Shown in pieces: positions 1 to 7,922 of a DNA stretch of 64,000 nucleotides (positions are counted from its first letter, which is position 1; every line of letters starts with the position of its first letter). The stretch is from Terrabacter terrigena (GTDB lineage Bacteria > Actinomycetota > Actinomycetes > Actinomycetales > Dermatophilaceae): contig NZ_JBHTKH010000006.1 in assembly GCF_042676085.1 (NCBI RefSeq), forward strand, positions 1-64,000, written 5' to 3'. The notes beneath the pieces were generated by a model, which did not search any database, had not been told where the DNA came from, and saw nothing but the letters and a program-made list of their open reading frames with translations. A program made the position numbers and the translations under genes.

Positions 1-76
1 GAACCCGGAAGCTAAGCCCTTCAGCGCCGATGGTACTGCACTGGTGACGGTGTGGGAGAGTAGGACGCAGCCGGAC
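1..76 (+). rRNA. rrf: 5S ribosomal RNA, 3' part
   Basis: The window opens inside a 5S rRNA. The segment GAACCCGGAAGCTAAGCCC, the following AGCGCCGATGGTACTGC and GGGAGAGTAGGACGC are the conserved helix III/loop and helix IV/V segments of bacterial 5S rRNA. The 5' third lies outside the window. The 3' end is placed near 76 by pairing logic and is uncertain by a few bases. It marks the end of an rRNA operon read on the plus strand. Confidence 0.93.
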
Positions 77-86
77 ACACTTTGTC

Positions 87-138
87 AGAGCGCCCCAGAC
101 GGAACTTCATTGATCCGACTGGGGCGCTCTTTCTTTTT
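87..138 (+). terminator. rRNA operon intrinsic terminator
   Basis: A perfect 12-bp stem pairs 87-98 (AGAGCGCCCCAG) with 119-130 (CTGGGGCGCTCT). A 20-nt loop separates the arms and the stem is followed by TTCTTTTTG. It lies directly after the 5S rRNA, as expected for the terminator of an rRNA operon. It is the only hairpin I noted in the window with a clear U-tract. Confidence 0.92.
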
Positions 139-195
139 GTGCCCGAGGACCGAAGAGGTGGCGCCGACCGCGGTCGGCGCGGAAGGATGCTGATC

Positions 196-1518
196 ATGAG
201 TGACCAGGACGGCAACGAGAGCCGCAGCGAGCGCCACGACCGCCGCGACGGTCAGCGAGGCCCTGCGCGCGGCCAAGGGGCCGGCCGGGGCTCGGGAGCT
301 CCCAGGTCAGGTGCCCCGCGTCGTGACGACCGGGGGAGCTATCGCTCCGACGATCGCCGTACCGGTGGCGACCGGGGCGGCTACCGCTCCGATGACCGTC
401 GTACCGGTGGCGACCGAGGCGGCTACCGCTCCGATGACCGTCGTACCGGTGGCGACCGCGGCGGCTACCGCTCCGATGACCGTCGCTCGAGTGGCGACCG
501 CGGCGGCTACCGCTCCGATGACCGTCGCTCGAGTGGCGACCGCGGCGGCTACCGCTCTGACGACCGCCGTACCGGTGGCGACCGAGGCGGGTACCGCTCT
601 GACGACCGCCGTACCGGTGGCGACCGAGGCGGGTACCGCTCTGACGACCGCCGTACCGGTGGCGGTCGTGACGACCGTGGATCCCGTCGTCCTGACGACA
701 GGCCGCGTCGGGATGACCGACCCCGTGGCGGTGCCGGTCGACCGCAGGACGAGGAGCGCCGCGGCGGTCCGCGCCTGACGCCGAAGTCCCCGCGCAAGCC
801 GGAGCCGGCCATCCGTGAGGGCGTCACCGGCCACGAGGTCGACCGCGGCGTCAAGAACCAGCTGCGCACCCTGTCGAAGGAGAACGCGGAGGGCGTCGCC
901 CAGCACCTGGTCATGGTGGCCGAGCTGCTCGACGTCGAGCCCGAAGCGGCTCTGGCCCACGCCGAGACCGCTGTGCGTCGTGCCGGTCGCGTGCCGGCCG
1001 CTCGCGAGGCGCTGGGACTCGTGGCCTATCGCCTCGGCGACTGGGCCCGGGCGCTGGGGGAGTTCCGCACGGTGCGTCGCCTCTCCGGTTCCAGCCACCT
1101 GCTGCCGCTCATGGTCGACTGCGAGCGCGCAATGGGTCGTCACACCAAGGCGCTCGAGCTCGCCCAGTCCGAGGAGGCCAACAACCTCGCCATCGACGAC
1201 CGGGTGGAGCTGGCCATCGTCGTCTCCGGCATCCGACGTGACCTCGGTCAGCTGGACGCCGCTGCGGCGGCCCTCAGCGACCTCGTGAAGCGGATCAACC
1301 CGAACCGACCGTCGGCCGCGAGGCTCTTCTACGCCTACGCCGACGCCAAGCTCGCAGCGGGCGACGCCGAAGCCGCTCGCGACTGGTTCGCCCGTGCGGC
1401 CGAGGCCGACCACGAGCTGACGACCGACGCGGCGGAGCGCCTCGAGGAGCTCGACGGGGTCGACGTGACAGACCTCCTCGGCGACGAGGACGACGACGAC
1501 GAAGAGCCGCGCAGGTGA
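196..1518 (+). CDS. TPR-containing protein with Arg/Gly/Tyr-rich repeat N-terminus
   Basis: 440-residue protein. Residues about 1-200 are low-complexity and very rich in Arg, Gly, Asp and Ser, with eight copies of YRSDDRR, seven of them in perfect 14-residue GDRGGYRSDDRR-x-x units. Residues about 215-420 are Ala/Leu-rich paired helices of TPR character, for example an EALGLVAYRLGDWARALGEF segment. The C-terminus is a DEDDDDEE acidic tail. I chose ATG 196 because GGAAGG lies 9 nt upstream; a longer frame would begin inside the rRNA terminator. It sits where M. tuberculosis has Rv1691, upstream of the HAD phosphatase gene, and that family carries the TPR half. The repeat half looks intrinsically disordered and could bind RNA or protein, but this is inference. 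The exact function is unknown. Confidence 0.8.
   Translation: MSDQDGNESRSERHDRRDGQRGPARGQGAGRGSGAPRSGAPRRDDRGSYRSDDRRTGGDRGGYRSDDRRTGGDRGGYRSDDRRTGGDRGGYRSDDRRSSGDRGGYRSDDRRSSGDRGGYRSDDRRTGGDRGGYRSDDRRTGGDRGGYRSDDRRTGGGRDDRGSRRPDDRPRRDDRPRGGAGRPQDEERRGGPRLTPKSPRKPEPAIREGVTGHEVDRGVKNQLRTLSKENAEGVAQHLVMVAELLDVEPEAALAHAETAVRRAGRVPAAREALGLVAYRLGDWARALGEFRTVRRLSGSSHLLPLMVDCERAMGRHTKALELAQSEEANNLAIDDRVELAIVVSGIRRDLGQLDAAAAALSDLVKRINPNRPSAARLFYAYADAKLAAGDAEAARDWFARAAEADHELTTDAAERLEELDGVDVTDLLGDEDDDDEEPRR
367..660 (+). repeat. 42-bp in-frame tandem repeat, 7 units
   Basis: Seven consecutive 42-bp units encode GDRGGYRSDDRR followed by TG or SS. Units 3 and 4 differ by a CTCGAGT stretch (giving SS), and the later units use TCTGACGACCGCC instead of TCCGATGACCGTC. 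A partial unit (337-366) precedes them. Because 42 is divisible by three, copy-number change keeps the frame. Confidence 0.95.
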
Positions 1519-1535
1519 CGTCGATGTGAACGAGA

Positions 1536-1564
1536 TCAGGCCCGACCCTTCCGGCCGGGCCTGA
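1536..1564 (+). terminator. Hairpin after the TPR gene
   Basis: A perfect 9-bp stem pairs 1536-1544 (TCAGGCCCG) with 1556-1564 (CGGGCCTGA) across an 11-nt loop. It begins 18 nt past the TPR-gene stop. There is no T-run after it, so termination is likely but less certain than for a canonical site. Confidence 0.6.
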
Positions 1565-1635
1565 CTCGTCTCGCAGTCGTGAGACCTCTCGTGACCTCGC
1601 CCGTGATCGGCCATAGGGTCGACGCAGGAGGTCGC

Positions 1636-2673
1636 ATGGCGGACGACGCAGGGAAGACCGCGCTCATCGCGGCATACGACGGGGTCGTCTGTGACCTCGA
1701 CGGCGTCGTCTACCGCGGCGCCGACCCCGTTCCCGAGGCTCCGAAAGCGTTGCAGGACTTGCGAGCTCGCGGAGTCAAGATCATCTACGCGACGAACAAC
1801 GCATCGCGGGTCGTGGCAGAGGTCGCCGAGCACCTCGCCGGCCTCGGAGCGCCTGCGACGTCCGCCGACGTCGTGTCCAGCGCGGAGGCGGGGGCGGCTC
1901 AGCTGGCGCGGGCACTGCCTGCCGGCGCGCGGGTGCTCGCCCTCGGAGGTGAAGGGGTCGTGGAAGCCCTGGCCCGTGCCGGACTGGAGGCCGTGCGTCC
2001 GTCCGAGGCCGAGGACGCCCCGTCCGGCTCGGTCGCGGCCGTGCTCCAGGGCTACGGCAAGGACCTGCGGGTCCGCGACTTCGACACCGCGGCCCGGCTG
2101 CTCGGGACGCAGCTGCCCTGGGTGGCCAGCAACGACGACGCGACCCTGCCGCTGCCGTGGGGGCAGTCACCGGGCAACGGAGCGTATGTCGACCTGCTCG
2201 TCGCCTCCCTGGGGCGCCGACCGCAGGTCGTCGGCAAACCACACCCGCCCCTCTACCGGCTCGCACTCGACCACCTCGGCACCGAGGCGTCGCGCACCCT
2301 CGCGATCGGCGACCGTCTGGCGACCGACATCGACGGTGCTGCCGCCGCCGGCCTCGACTCGGCCTGGGTGCTCACAGGCGTCGACCTGCCATCAGACCTG
2401 ATGGCGACGCACGCGGCTCCGACCTTCGTGATCGGCACCCTCTCGGAGCTGTTCCAGCCGTATGCCGCCCCGGTCGAGCACGCGGGCACCTGGCAGTGCG
2501 GCACGGCGAGTGCCCGCTTCGTCGACGGCGAGCTGCGGCTTCGGGTCGACGGCGCGAGCGCCGTCGAGGTCGTGCGGGCCGGGACCGCCGCCCTGCTGGG
2601 GGAGCGAGAGCGTGGCCGGCCCCGTGACGAGCTCGTGCGCGCGGCTGCAGCGACGCTCGACGGCCTGCATTGA
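1636..2673 (+). CDS. HAD-IIA (NagD-like) sugar phosphatase
   Basis: 345 residues. HAD motif I is CDLDGVVY (nucleophile D20, acid D22). Motif II is the TNN at 53-55. Motif III Lys lies in VVGKPHPPLY and motif IV in AIGDRLATDIDGAA. The layout is that of the NagD/4-nitrophenylphosphatase subfamily, with the cap between motifs II and III. A C-terminal extension of about 65 residues follows. ATG 1636 has AGGAGG 5-10 nt upstream; the longer reading from GTG 1579 has no such support. It occupies the position of Rv1692, which has been described as a glycerol-3-phosphate phosphatase. That activity is plausible here but substrate choice cannot be read from sequence. Confidence 0.88.
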   Translation: MADDAGKTALIAAYDGVVCDLDGVVYRGADPVPEAPKALQDLRARGVKIIYATNNASRVVAEVAEHLAGLGAPATSADVVSSAEAGAAQLARALPAGARVLALGGEGVVEALARAGLEAVRPSEAEDAPSGSVAAVLQGYGKDLRVRDFDTAARLLGTQLPWVASNDDATLPLPWGQSPGNGAYVDLLVASLGRRPQVVGKPHPPLYRLALDHLGTEASRTLAIGDRLATDIDGAAAAGLDSAWVLTGVDLPSDLMATHAAPTFVIGTLSELFQPYAAPVEHAGTWQCGTASARFVDGELRLRVDGASAVEVVRAGTAALLGERERGRPRDELVRAAAATLDGLH

Positions 2674-2776
2674 GTCGCGGCGCACGCAGGAGGCGGCCCT
2701 GCTCGACTCGCAGGTGCGGCCGACCGGGTAGCGTGAGCGGACGCAGGAATCGGTACGAACCGGCACGGAGGAACCC

Positions 2777-3067
2777 ATGTTTGGCGACACTGACGCCAGT
2801 CGCGACGAGCACGGACACGATGAGGCCGTCGGACCGAGGGGTTTCGTCGACGACCTGGACGACGAGGCCCAGCAGGAGAGCCACGGGGGCACGGGGGCGG
2901 AGGACGCACCCGTCCCGGTGCCGCCGGTCACGGGCGACGCAGCCGTCGACGAGGCCATGATGCAGCTCGCTCGTTCGCAGGCCGGGTCGTTCGCGGAGCG
3001 CATCGAGTCGGGCGAGCACGCCCACCGCAGTCTGCAGAGCCGCCTCGGCGGCCTCGGTGGGGCGTGA
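2777..3067 (+). CDS. Small acidic hypothetical protein (Rv1693 position)
   Basis: 96 residues with a Asp/Glu/Gly-rich disordered first half and a helical C-terminal segment (MMQLARSQAGSFAERIESGE, about residues 60-80). ATG 2777 is preceded by GGAGG at good spacing, and the stop overlaps the tlyA start in a GTGA. The same slot between the HAD phosphatase and tlyA holds a small uncharacterised protein in mycobacteria (Rv1693). I recognise no domain. The coupling to tlyA supports it being translated. Confidence 0.72.
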   Translation: MFGDTDASRDEHGHDEAVGPRGFVDDLDDEAQQESHGGTGAEDAPVPVPPVTGDAAVDEAMMQLARSQAGSFAERIESGEHAHRSLQSRLGGLGGA

Positions 3068-3867
3068 CGGGGCGCCGACTCGACGTCGAGCTCGTCGCCC
3101 GTGGCCTCGCCAGGTCCCGCACCCAGGCTCGTGAGCTCGTGGCCGCCGGCGTCGTCCTCGTCGACGGCAGGCCCGCCACGAAAGCCGCCCAGCACGTCGA
3201 CGACGGCTCGGCGCTTGAGCTGACCCGCGAGCCGGACCGGTGGGTCGGGCGCGCCGCCCTCAAGCTGCTGCACGCCGTGCAGCAGTGGCCCATCGAGGTT
3301 GCCGGGCGTCGGTGCCTCGACGTCGGTGCCAGCACGGGGGGCTTCACGCAGGTGCTGCTCGAGCACGGGGCCGCCCACGTGACGGCCCTCGACGTGGGTC
3401 ACGGCCAGCTCGTCACCTCGATCGCCGCGAACGACCGCGTCCGCGACCTGCCGGGGACCAACATCCGCGACGTCGACGCCGAGGCTCTCGGCGGGCAGTA
3501 CGACCTGGTCGTCTCCGACCTCAGCTTCATCTCGCTCGCGATCGCGCTGCCGGCCATGCGTCCCCTCGTCACCGACGCCGGCGACCTCGTCGTGCTGGTC
3601 AAACCGCAGTTCGAGGTCGGGCGCGAGCGCCTGAGCCGCACGGGCGTCGTCACGTCACGCCACGAGCACCGCAGGGTGCTGCGCGACGTCGCCGGGGTGG
3701 CGGCCGAGCAGGGGCTCCACCTCCACGGCGCCGCCGCCAGCCCGATCACCGGGGGTGACGGCAACCGCGAGTTCCTCTTCTGGCTCGCTCCGCGACCGGT
3801 CCCCGGCGCGTCCCCGACGTCGACGGATGACATGCTGGAGGCCATCGACCTGGAGGGAGACTCGTGA
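3064..3867 (+). CDS. tlyA: TlyA family 16S/23S rRNA 2'-O-methyltransferase
   Basis: 267 residues. An N-terminal S4 RNA-binding domain (about 1-60, GRRLDVELVARGLARSRTQA) is followed by an FtsJ-like Rossmann methyltransferase. The SAM-binding segment is LDVGASTGGFT at 85-95. Downstream motifs VSDLSFISL and KPQFEVGR fit the family's catalytic Lys/Asp set. TlyA enzymes methylate ribose 2'-OH of cytidines in 16S and 23S rRNA, and in mycobacteria their loss gives capreomycin resistance. GTG 3064 overlaps the preceding stop, and its own stop overlaps nadK. The block tlyA-nadK-recN matches Rv1694-Rv1696. Confidence 0.95.
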   Translation: MTGRRLDVELVARGLARSRTQARELVAAGVVLVDGRPATKAAQHVDDGSALELTREPDRWVGRAALKLLHAVQQWPIEVAGRRCLDVGASTGGFTQVLLEHGAAHVTALDVGHGQLVTSIAANDRVRDLPGTNIRDVDAEALGGQYDLVVSDLSFISLAIALPAMRPLVTDAGDLVVLVKPQFEVGRERLSRTGVVTSRHEHRRVLRDVAGVAAEQGLHLHGAAASPITGGDGNREFLFWLAPRPVPGASPTSTDDMLEAIDLEGDS

Positions 3868-4811
3868 CGCGCCGGATCCTGCTCGTGGCACACCCGCGCC
3901 GTCCCGAGGCGCTCTCGGTCGCCAAGGACGTCGTCCAGAGGCTGACGCAGCTCGGCATCGACGTGTCGCTCCAGGCGGACGAGGCGAAGGCGCTCGACCT
4001 CAAGGACAGCGCCCGAGTGCACATCGCGTCGGCCGAGGAACAGGTCGCCGAGGGGTGTGACCTCGTGGTCGTGCTGGGCGGCGACGGCACCATCCTGCGG
4101 GGGGCCGAGTTCGCCCGCAGCGTCGACGTGCCGCTCCTCGGCGTCAACCTCGGTCACGTCGGCTTCCTCGCCGAGGCCGAGCGCGACCGTCTCGACGCCA
4201 CGGTCGAGCACATCGCCAACAACGACTACGCCGTCGAGGAGCGCATGACGCTCCACGTCGACGCCAAGCTGCACGGCGAGCTCATCGCCAGCAGCTGGGC
4301 CCTCAACGAGGTGAGCGTCGAGAAGGCTGCACGCGAACGCATGCTCGACGTCACGGTCGAGGTCGACGGGCGCCCGCTGTCGAGCTGGGGCTGCGACGGA
4401 GTGATCGTGTCGACCCCGACGGGCTCGACGGCATACGCCTTCTCGGCCGGCGGACCTGTCGTCTGGCCGCAGGTGCAGGCGATGCTCCTGGTGCCCAGCG
4501 CGGCCCACGCCCTCTTCGCCCGACCGCTCGTGCTCGGTCCCGACACCCACCTCGCCGTCGAGATCAAGGCGGCCACCGAGGGTTCCGGTGTCATGTGGTG
4601 CGACGGGCGGCGGCACGTCGACCTGCCGCCCGGCGCGCGCATCGAGGTGCGCCGCGGTGCCCGCCCGGTCCGTCTGGCCCGGCTCACGAGCGCGCCGTTC
4701 ACCGACCGGCTCGTCGCGAAGTTCACCCTTTCGGTCGAGGGCTGGCGCGGCAACGGCGACACGACGCCTCCGGTGGACGGCGTCGGCGGCGGTGAGGGTG
4801 CCCGGCCCTAA
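3864..4811 (+). CDS. nadK: NAD kinase
   Basis: 315 residues; phosphorylates NAD to NADP with ATP or polyphosphate. It has the GGDGT motif at 72-76, the NE motif within ALNEVSVEK, and the PTGSTAYAFSAGGP glycine-rich loop. Length is typical for actinobacteria. A short variable tail (PPVDGVGGGEGARP) ends the protein. GTG 3864 overlaps the tlyA stop. The TAA stop at 4809-4811 is itself part of the TAAGGT hexamer that probably drives recN. Confidence 0.96.
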   Translation: MTRRILLVAHPRRPEALSVAKDVVQRLTQLGIDVSLQADEAKALDLKDSARVHIASAEEQVAEGCDLVVVLGGDGTILRGAEFARSVDVPLLGVNLGHVGFLAEAERDRLDATVEHIANNDYAVEERMTLHVDAKLHGELIASSWALNEVSVEKAARERMLDVTVEVDGRPLSSWGCDGVIVSTPTGSTAYAFSAGGPVVWPQVQAMLLVPSAAHALFARPLVLGPDTHLAVEIKAATEGSGVMWCDGRRHVDLPPGARIEVRRGARPVRLARLTSAPFTDRLVAKFTLSVEGWRGNGDTTPPVDGVGGGEGARP

Positions 4812-4821
4812 GGTGGTCCCG
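4809..4821 (+). promoter_or_regulatory. Probable leaderless recN promoter (-10 TAAGGT)
   Basis: TAAGGT at 4809-4814 fits the actinobacterial -10 pattern TANNNT and lies 6 nt before GTG 4821. There is no Shine-Dalgarno sequence. The spacing would place the transcript start on the GTG itself. Confidence 0.45.
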
Positions 4822-6695
4822 TGTTCAGCCAGATGAGGATCCGTGGCGTCGGCGTCATCGACGACGCCGTCCTCGAGCTGAGCCCTGGGCTCAACGTGCT
4901 CACCGGCGAGACCGGCGCCGGCAAGACCATGGTCGTCTCCGGGCTCGGGCTGCTCCTGGGCGAGCGCGCCGACTCCGGCCTCGTCCGCACCGGGTCCGAC
5001 TCCGCGCTCGTCGAGGGCGTCGTCCAGCTCCCGCTCGACCACCCGGCCCTGGCTCGCGCCGACGAGGCCGGCGCCGACCACGACGAGGGGGAGCTCGTCA
5101 TCGCGCGCACCATCGCCGCGGCAGGCCGGTCGCGGGCGCACGTCGGTGGACGCACCGCGCCCGTGTCGGTCCTGGCCGACCTCGGGCAGCTCCTCGTCGC
5201 CGTCCACGGGCAGGCCGACCAGTGGCGCCTCAAGCAGGGCGACGCGCACCGGGAGGTTCTCGACGACTTCGGGGGGGCCGAGGTCGCCGCCCTCCGCGAC
5301 CGGGTGGCCGAGCTCTACGACCGCTGGCGCGAGGCCGCCCGCGAGCACGACCGCCTCGTCTCCGAGGCCCGCGACCGCGCCCGCGAGATCGACTCGCTCA
5401 CCGCCTCGCTCGAGGAGATCGAGTCCGTCGACCCGCAGCCCGGTGAGGACGTGGCCCTGCGGGCCGAGGATGCCCGGCTCGCCCACGCCGACACACTGCG
5501 CCTGGCAGCCGCGCAGGCCCTCGCCGACCTCAGCGGCGACGAGTATGCCGCCGAGCCGGCACCCAACGTGCGTGACCTCATCGGGTCGGCCCGTGGGGCC
5601 CTGGCCCCGGCCACGACGCACGACGACGCGCTGGCCGGGCTCGACGCCCGGCTGCACGAGGTGGGCACCCTCGTGACCGACCTGTCCGCCGACCTCACCG
5701 CATACCTCGACGACGTCGAGCTCGACCCCGAGCGGCTGGGTTTCGTCCAGGAGCGCCGGGCGGCGCTCGGGGTGCTCACCCGCAAGTACGGCGAAAGCGT
5801 CGACGAGGTGCTCGAGTGGTCAGGGCGCGGCGCGGCGCGGCTCGACGAGCTCGTCACGGCCGACGACCGCGTCGAGCGGCTCGGGGACGAGGTCGCCGGC
5901 CTCCAGGATGCTGTCGTCACGGCGGCCCTCGCGCTGTCCGAGGCGCGGCGCGCGGCCGGCGCGGACTTCGGGGGCAGGGTCTCCGAGGAGCTCGCGCACC
6001 TGGCCATGGGCAAGGCGGTGGTCCACGTCGACGTGCGACGCCGCACCGACCCCGAGGGCGTCGCCCTCCCCGACGGCGCGCGAGTGCGGCTGTCCCGGCA
6101 CGGCATCGACGACGTCGATATCCTCCTCGCCGCGAACCCCGGCGCGGCACCGCGCAGCGTGGCCAAGGCGGCATCAGGCGGCGAGCTCTCGCGCGTCATG
6201 CTGGCCCTCGAGGTCGTGGGCTCGCGCAGCGCCGCCCTCGACGGTGCCAGCGGTCCGCCGACGTTCGTCTTCGACGAGGTCGACGCCGGCGTGGGCGGCC
6301 GCGCAGCCCTCGACGTCGGGGCGCGGTTGGCCGCCCTGGCGCAGCACGCACAGGTCATCGTCGTCACCCACCTCGCCCAGGTCGCGGCGTTCGCCGACCG
6401 GCACCTCGTCGTGCACAAGGCCGACGACGGGCGCGTCACCTCGAGCAGCGTGTCGGTCGTCGACGGCGACGCGCGGCTGCGAGAGCTGTCACGCATGATG
6501 GGCGGCGACCCCGACTCCGAGGCCGGACTCGCGCACGCCAGCGACCTGCTCGGGCAGACGGGAGAGGCTCGGACGTCCGCCGTCGGGTCGTCCTCGGGTT
6601 CGTCGACGAGGTCTTCGTCGCGCAGGTCGCGCACACCGTCGGGTACGTCGGCCGGCAAGGCGCGCACGGCGGCGCGCAGCGGCACACCGGCCTGA
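4821..6695 (+). CDS. recN: DNA repair ATPase RecN
   Basis: 624 residues, SMC-like. Walker A is GETGAGKTM near residue 30. Long central coiled-coil segments are rich in Ala/Glu/Arg. Near the C-terminus come the ABC signature (KAASGGELSRVMLALE) and Walker B with DEVDAGVGGRAA. RecN acts in recombinational repair of double-strand breaks. The last 40 or so residues are an unusual Ser/Thr/Arg-rich tail (SSSGSSTRSSSRRSRTPSG) not needed for the fold. No ribosome-binding site precedes GTG 4821, consistent with a leaderless message. Same position as Rv1696. Confidence 0.95.
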   Translation: MFSQMRIRGVGVIDDAVLELSPGLNVLTGETGAGKTMVVSGLGLLLGERADSGLVRTGSDSALVEGVVQLPLDHPALARADEAGADHDEGELVIARTIAAAGRSRAHVGGRTAPVSVLADLGQLLVAVHGQADQWRLKQGDAHREVLDDFGGAEVAALRDRVAELYDRWREAAREHDRLVSEARDRAREIDSLTASLEEIESVDPQPGEDVALRAEDARLAHADTLRLAAAQALADLSGDEYAAEPAPNVRDLIGSARGALAPATTHDDALAGLDARLHEVGTLVTDLSADLTAYLDDVELDPERLGFVQERRAALGVLTRKYGESVDEVLEWSGRGAARLDELVTADDRVERLGDEVAGLQDAVVTAALALSEARRAAGADFGGRVSEELAHLAMGKAVVHVDVRRRTDPEGVALPDGARVRLSRHGIDDVDILLAANPGAAPRSVAKAASGGELSRVMLALEVVGSRSAALDGASGPPTFVFDEVDAGVGGRAALDVGARLAALAQHAQVIVVTHLAQVAAFADRHLVVHKADDGRVTSSSVSVVDGDARLRELSRMMGGDPDSEAGLAHASDLLGQTGEARTSAVGSSSGSSTRSSSRRSRTPSGTSAGKARTAARSGTPA

Positions 6696-6740
6696 CCGCC
6701 TCGGGCGCCCGCCACCCGACGTGGCACGATTGAGCGCATC

Positions 6741-7922
6741 ATGGCCCTCCCCATCCGCCGCCGCCCCGGCGCCCGCGACACCGGTCCCGGCGTCTCGGGG
6801 CCCGCGCGCGTCGACCGTCGCACCAAGCGGCTCACCAAGCGGCTGCAGCAGGGCGACATCGCCGTCATCGACCACGCCGATCTCGACAAGGTCAGCGCCG
6901 ACGCCCTGGTCTCGATCCGCCCGGCCGCCGTTGTCAACGCGAGTGCCTCCATCACGGGTCGCTACCCCAACCTGGGGCCCCAGATCCTCGTCGAGGCCGG
7001 CATCCCCGTGCTCGACGCGGCCGGCCCGGAGGTCATGGAGATCACCGACGGCGAACCGCTTCGGCTCGACGGCTCCGACCTGTGGTCCGGCGAGAACAAG
7101 GTCGCGTCCGGTGCCGTGCTCGACGCTCCTGCGGTGCAGGCCCAGATGCACGACGCCCGTGCCGGGCTCGCGGTGCAGATCGAGGCTTTCGCGACGAACA
7201 CGATGGAGTTCATCCGCAAGGAACGCGACCTGCTGCTCGACGGGATCGGGGTCCCGCCCATCACCACCGACCTCGACGGCCGGCACTGCCTCATCGTCGT
7301 GCGCGGCTACCACTACCGCGAGGACCTCGAGGCCCTGAAGCCCTACATCCGCGAGTACCGCCCCGTGCTCATCGGTGTCGACGGCGGCGCCGACGCCATC
7401 CTCGAGTCGGGGCAACGTCCCGACCTCATCGTCGGCGACATGGACTCCGTCTCCGACAAGGCGCTGCGCTGCGGCGCCGAGATCGTCGTCCACGCCTACC
7501 GTGACGGCCGGGCGCCCGGGCTGGCCCGGGTCGAGGCGCTCGGGATCAGTCCCGTGGTCTTCCCCGCCGCAGGCACGAGCGAGGACGTCGCGATGCTGCT
7601 GGCCGACGACTCCGGGGCCGAGCTCATCGTGGCCGTGGGCACCCATGTCACCCTCGTCGAGTTCCTCGACAAGGGCCGCGACGGACAGGCCTCGACCTTC
7701 CTCACGCGCCTGCGCGTGGGCGGCAAGCTCGTCGACGCCAAGGGAGTCAGCCAGCTCTACCGGGCGCGCATCCCGGGCCGTCTGCTCGTGACCATGCTGC
7801 TCGTCGGCATGCTGGCCTTCTTCGCCGCCCTCGCGTCCACACCGGCCGGGCAAGCCTGGCTGCAGGTCCTCGCCGCCCGCTGGGACGACCTCTGGACCGC
7901 CATCGTTGGGATCTTCGCGTGA
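6741..7922 (+). CDS. steA: SteA-type cytokinetic ring protein
   Basis: 393 residues. The central part resembles thiamin pyrophosphokinase-like folds (GVDGGADAILESGQRPDLIVGDMDSVSDKAL). One membrane helix lies near the C-terminus (LLVTMLLVGMLAFFAALAS). This is the Rv1697/SteA family, named in corynebacteria for a role with SteB at the division septum and in peptidoglycan hydrolase regulation. ATG 6741 has only a weak upstream purine stretch. The stop overlaps steB, so the two are translationally coupled. Family assignment is firm; the molecular role is from relatives. Confidence 0.88.
   Translation: MALPIRRRPGARDTGPGVSGPARVDRRTKRLTKRLQQGDIAVIDHADLDKVSADALVSIRPAAVVNASASITGRYPNLGPQILVEAGIPVLDAAGPEVMEITDGEPLRLDGSDLWSGENKVASGAVLDAPAVQAQMHDARAGLAVQIEAFATNTMEFIRKERDLLLDGIGVPPITTDLDGRHCLIVVRGYHYREDLEALKPYIREYRPVLIGVDGGADAILESGQRPDLIVGDMDSVSDKALRCGAEIVVHAYRDGRAPGLARVEALGISPVVFPAAGTSEDVAMLLADDSGAELIVAVGTHVTLVEFLDKGRDGQASTFLTRLRVGGKLVDAKGVSQLYRARIPGRLLVTMLLVGMLAFFAALASTPAGQAWLQVLAARWDDLWTAIVGIFA

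Noticed and set aside
337..660. Regular spaced repeats that might be a CRISPR array
   Set aside because: Units are contiguous 42-bp in-frame repeats without unique spacers and encode a regular peptide inside an intact gene.
307..1833. Long minus-strand open frame opposite the TPR gene
   Set aside because: Frame created by high G+C third positions opposite a real gene; no ribosome-binding site, runs across a terminator and into the HAD gene.
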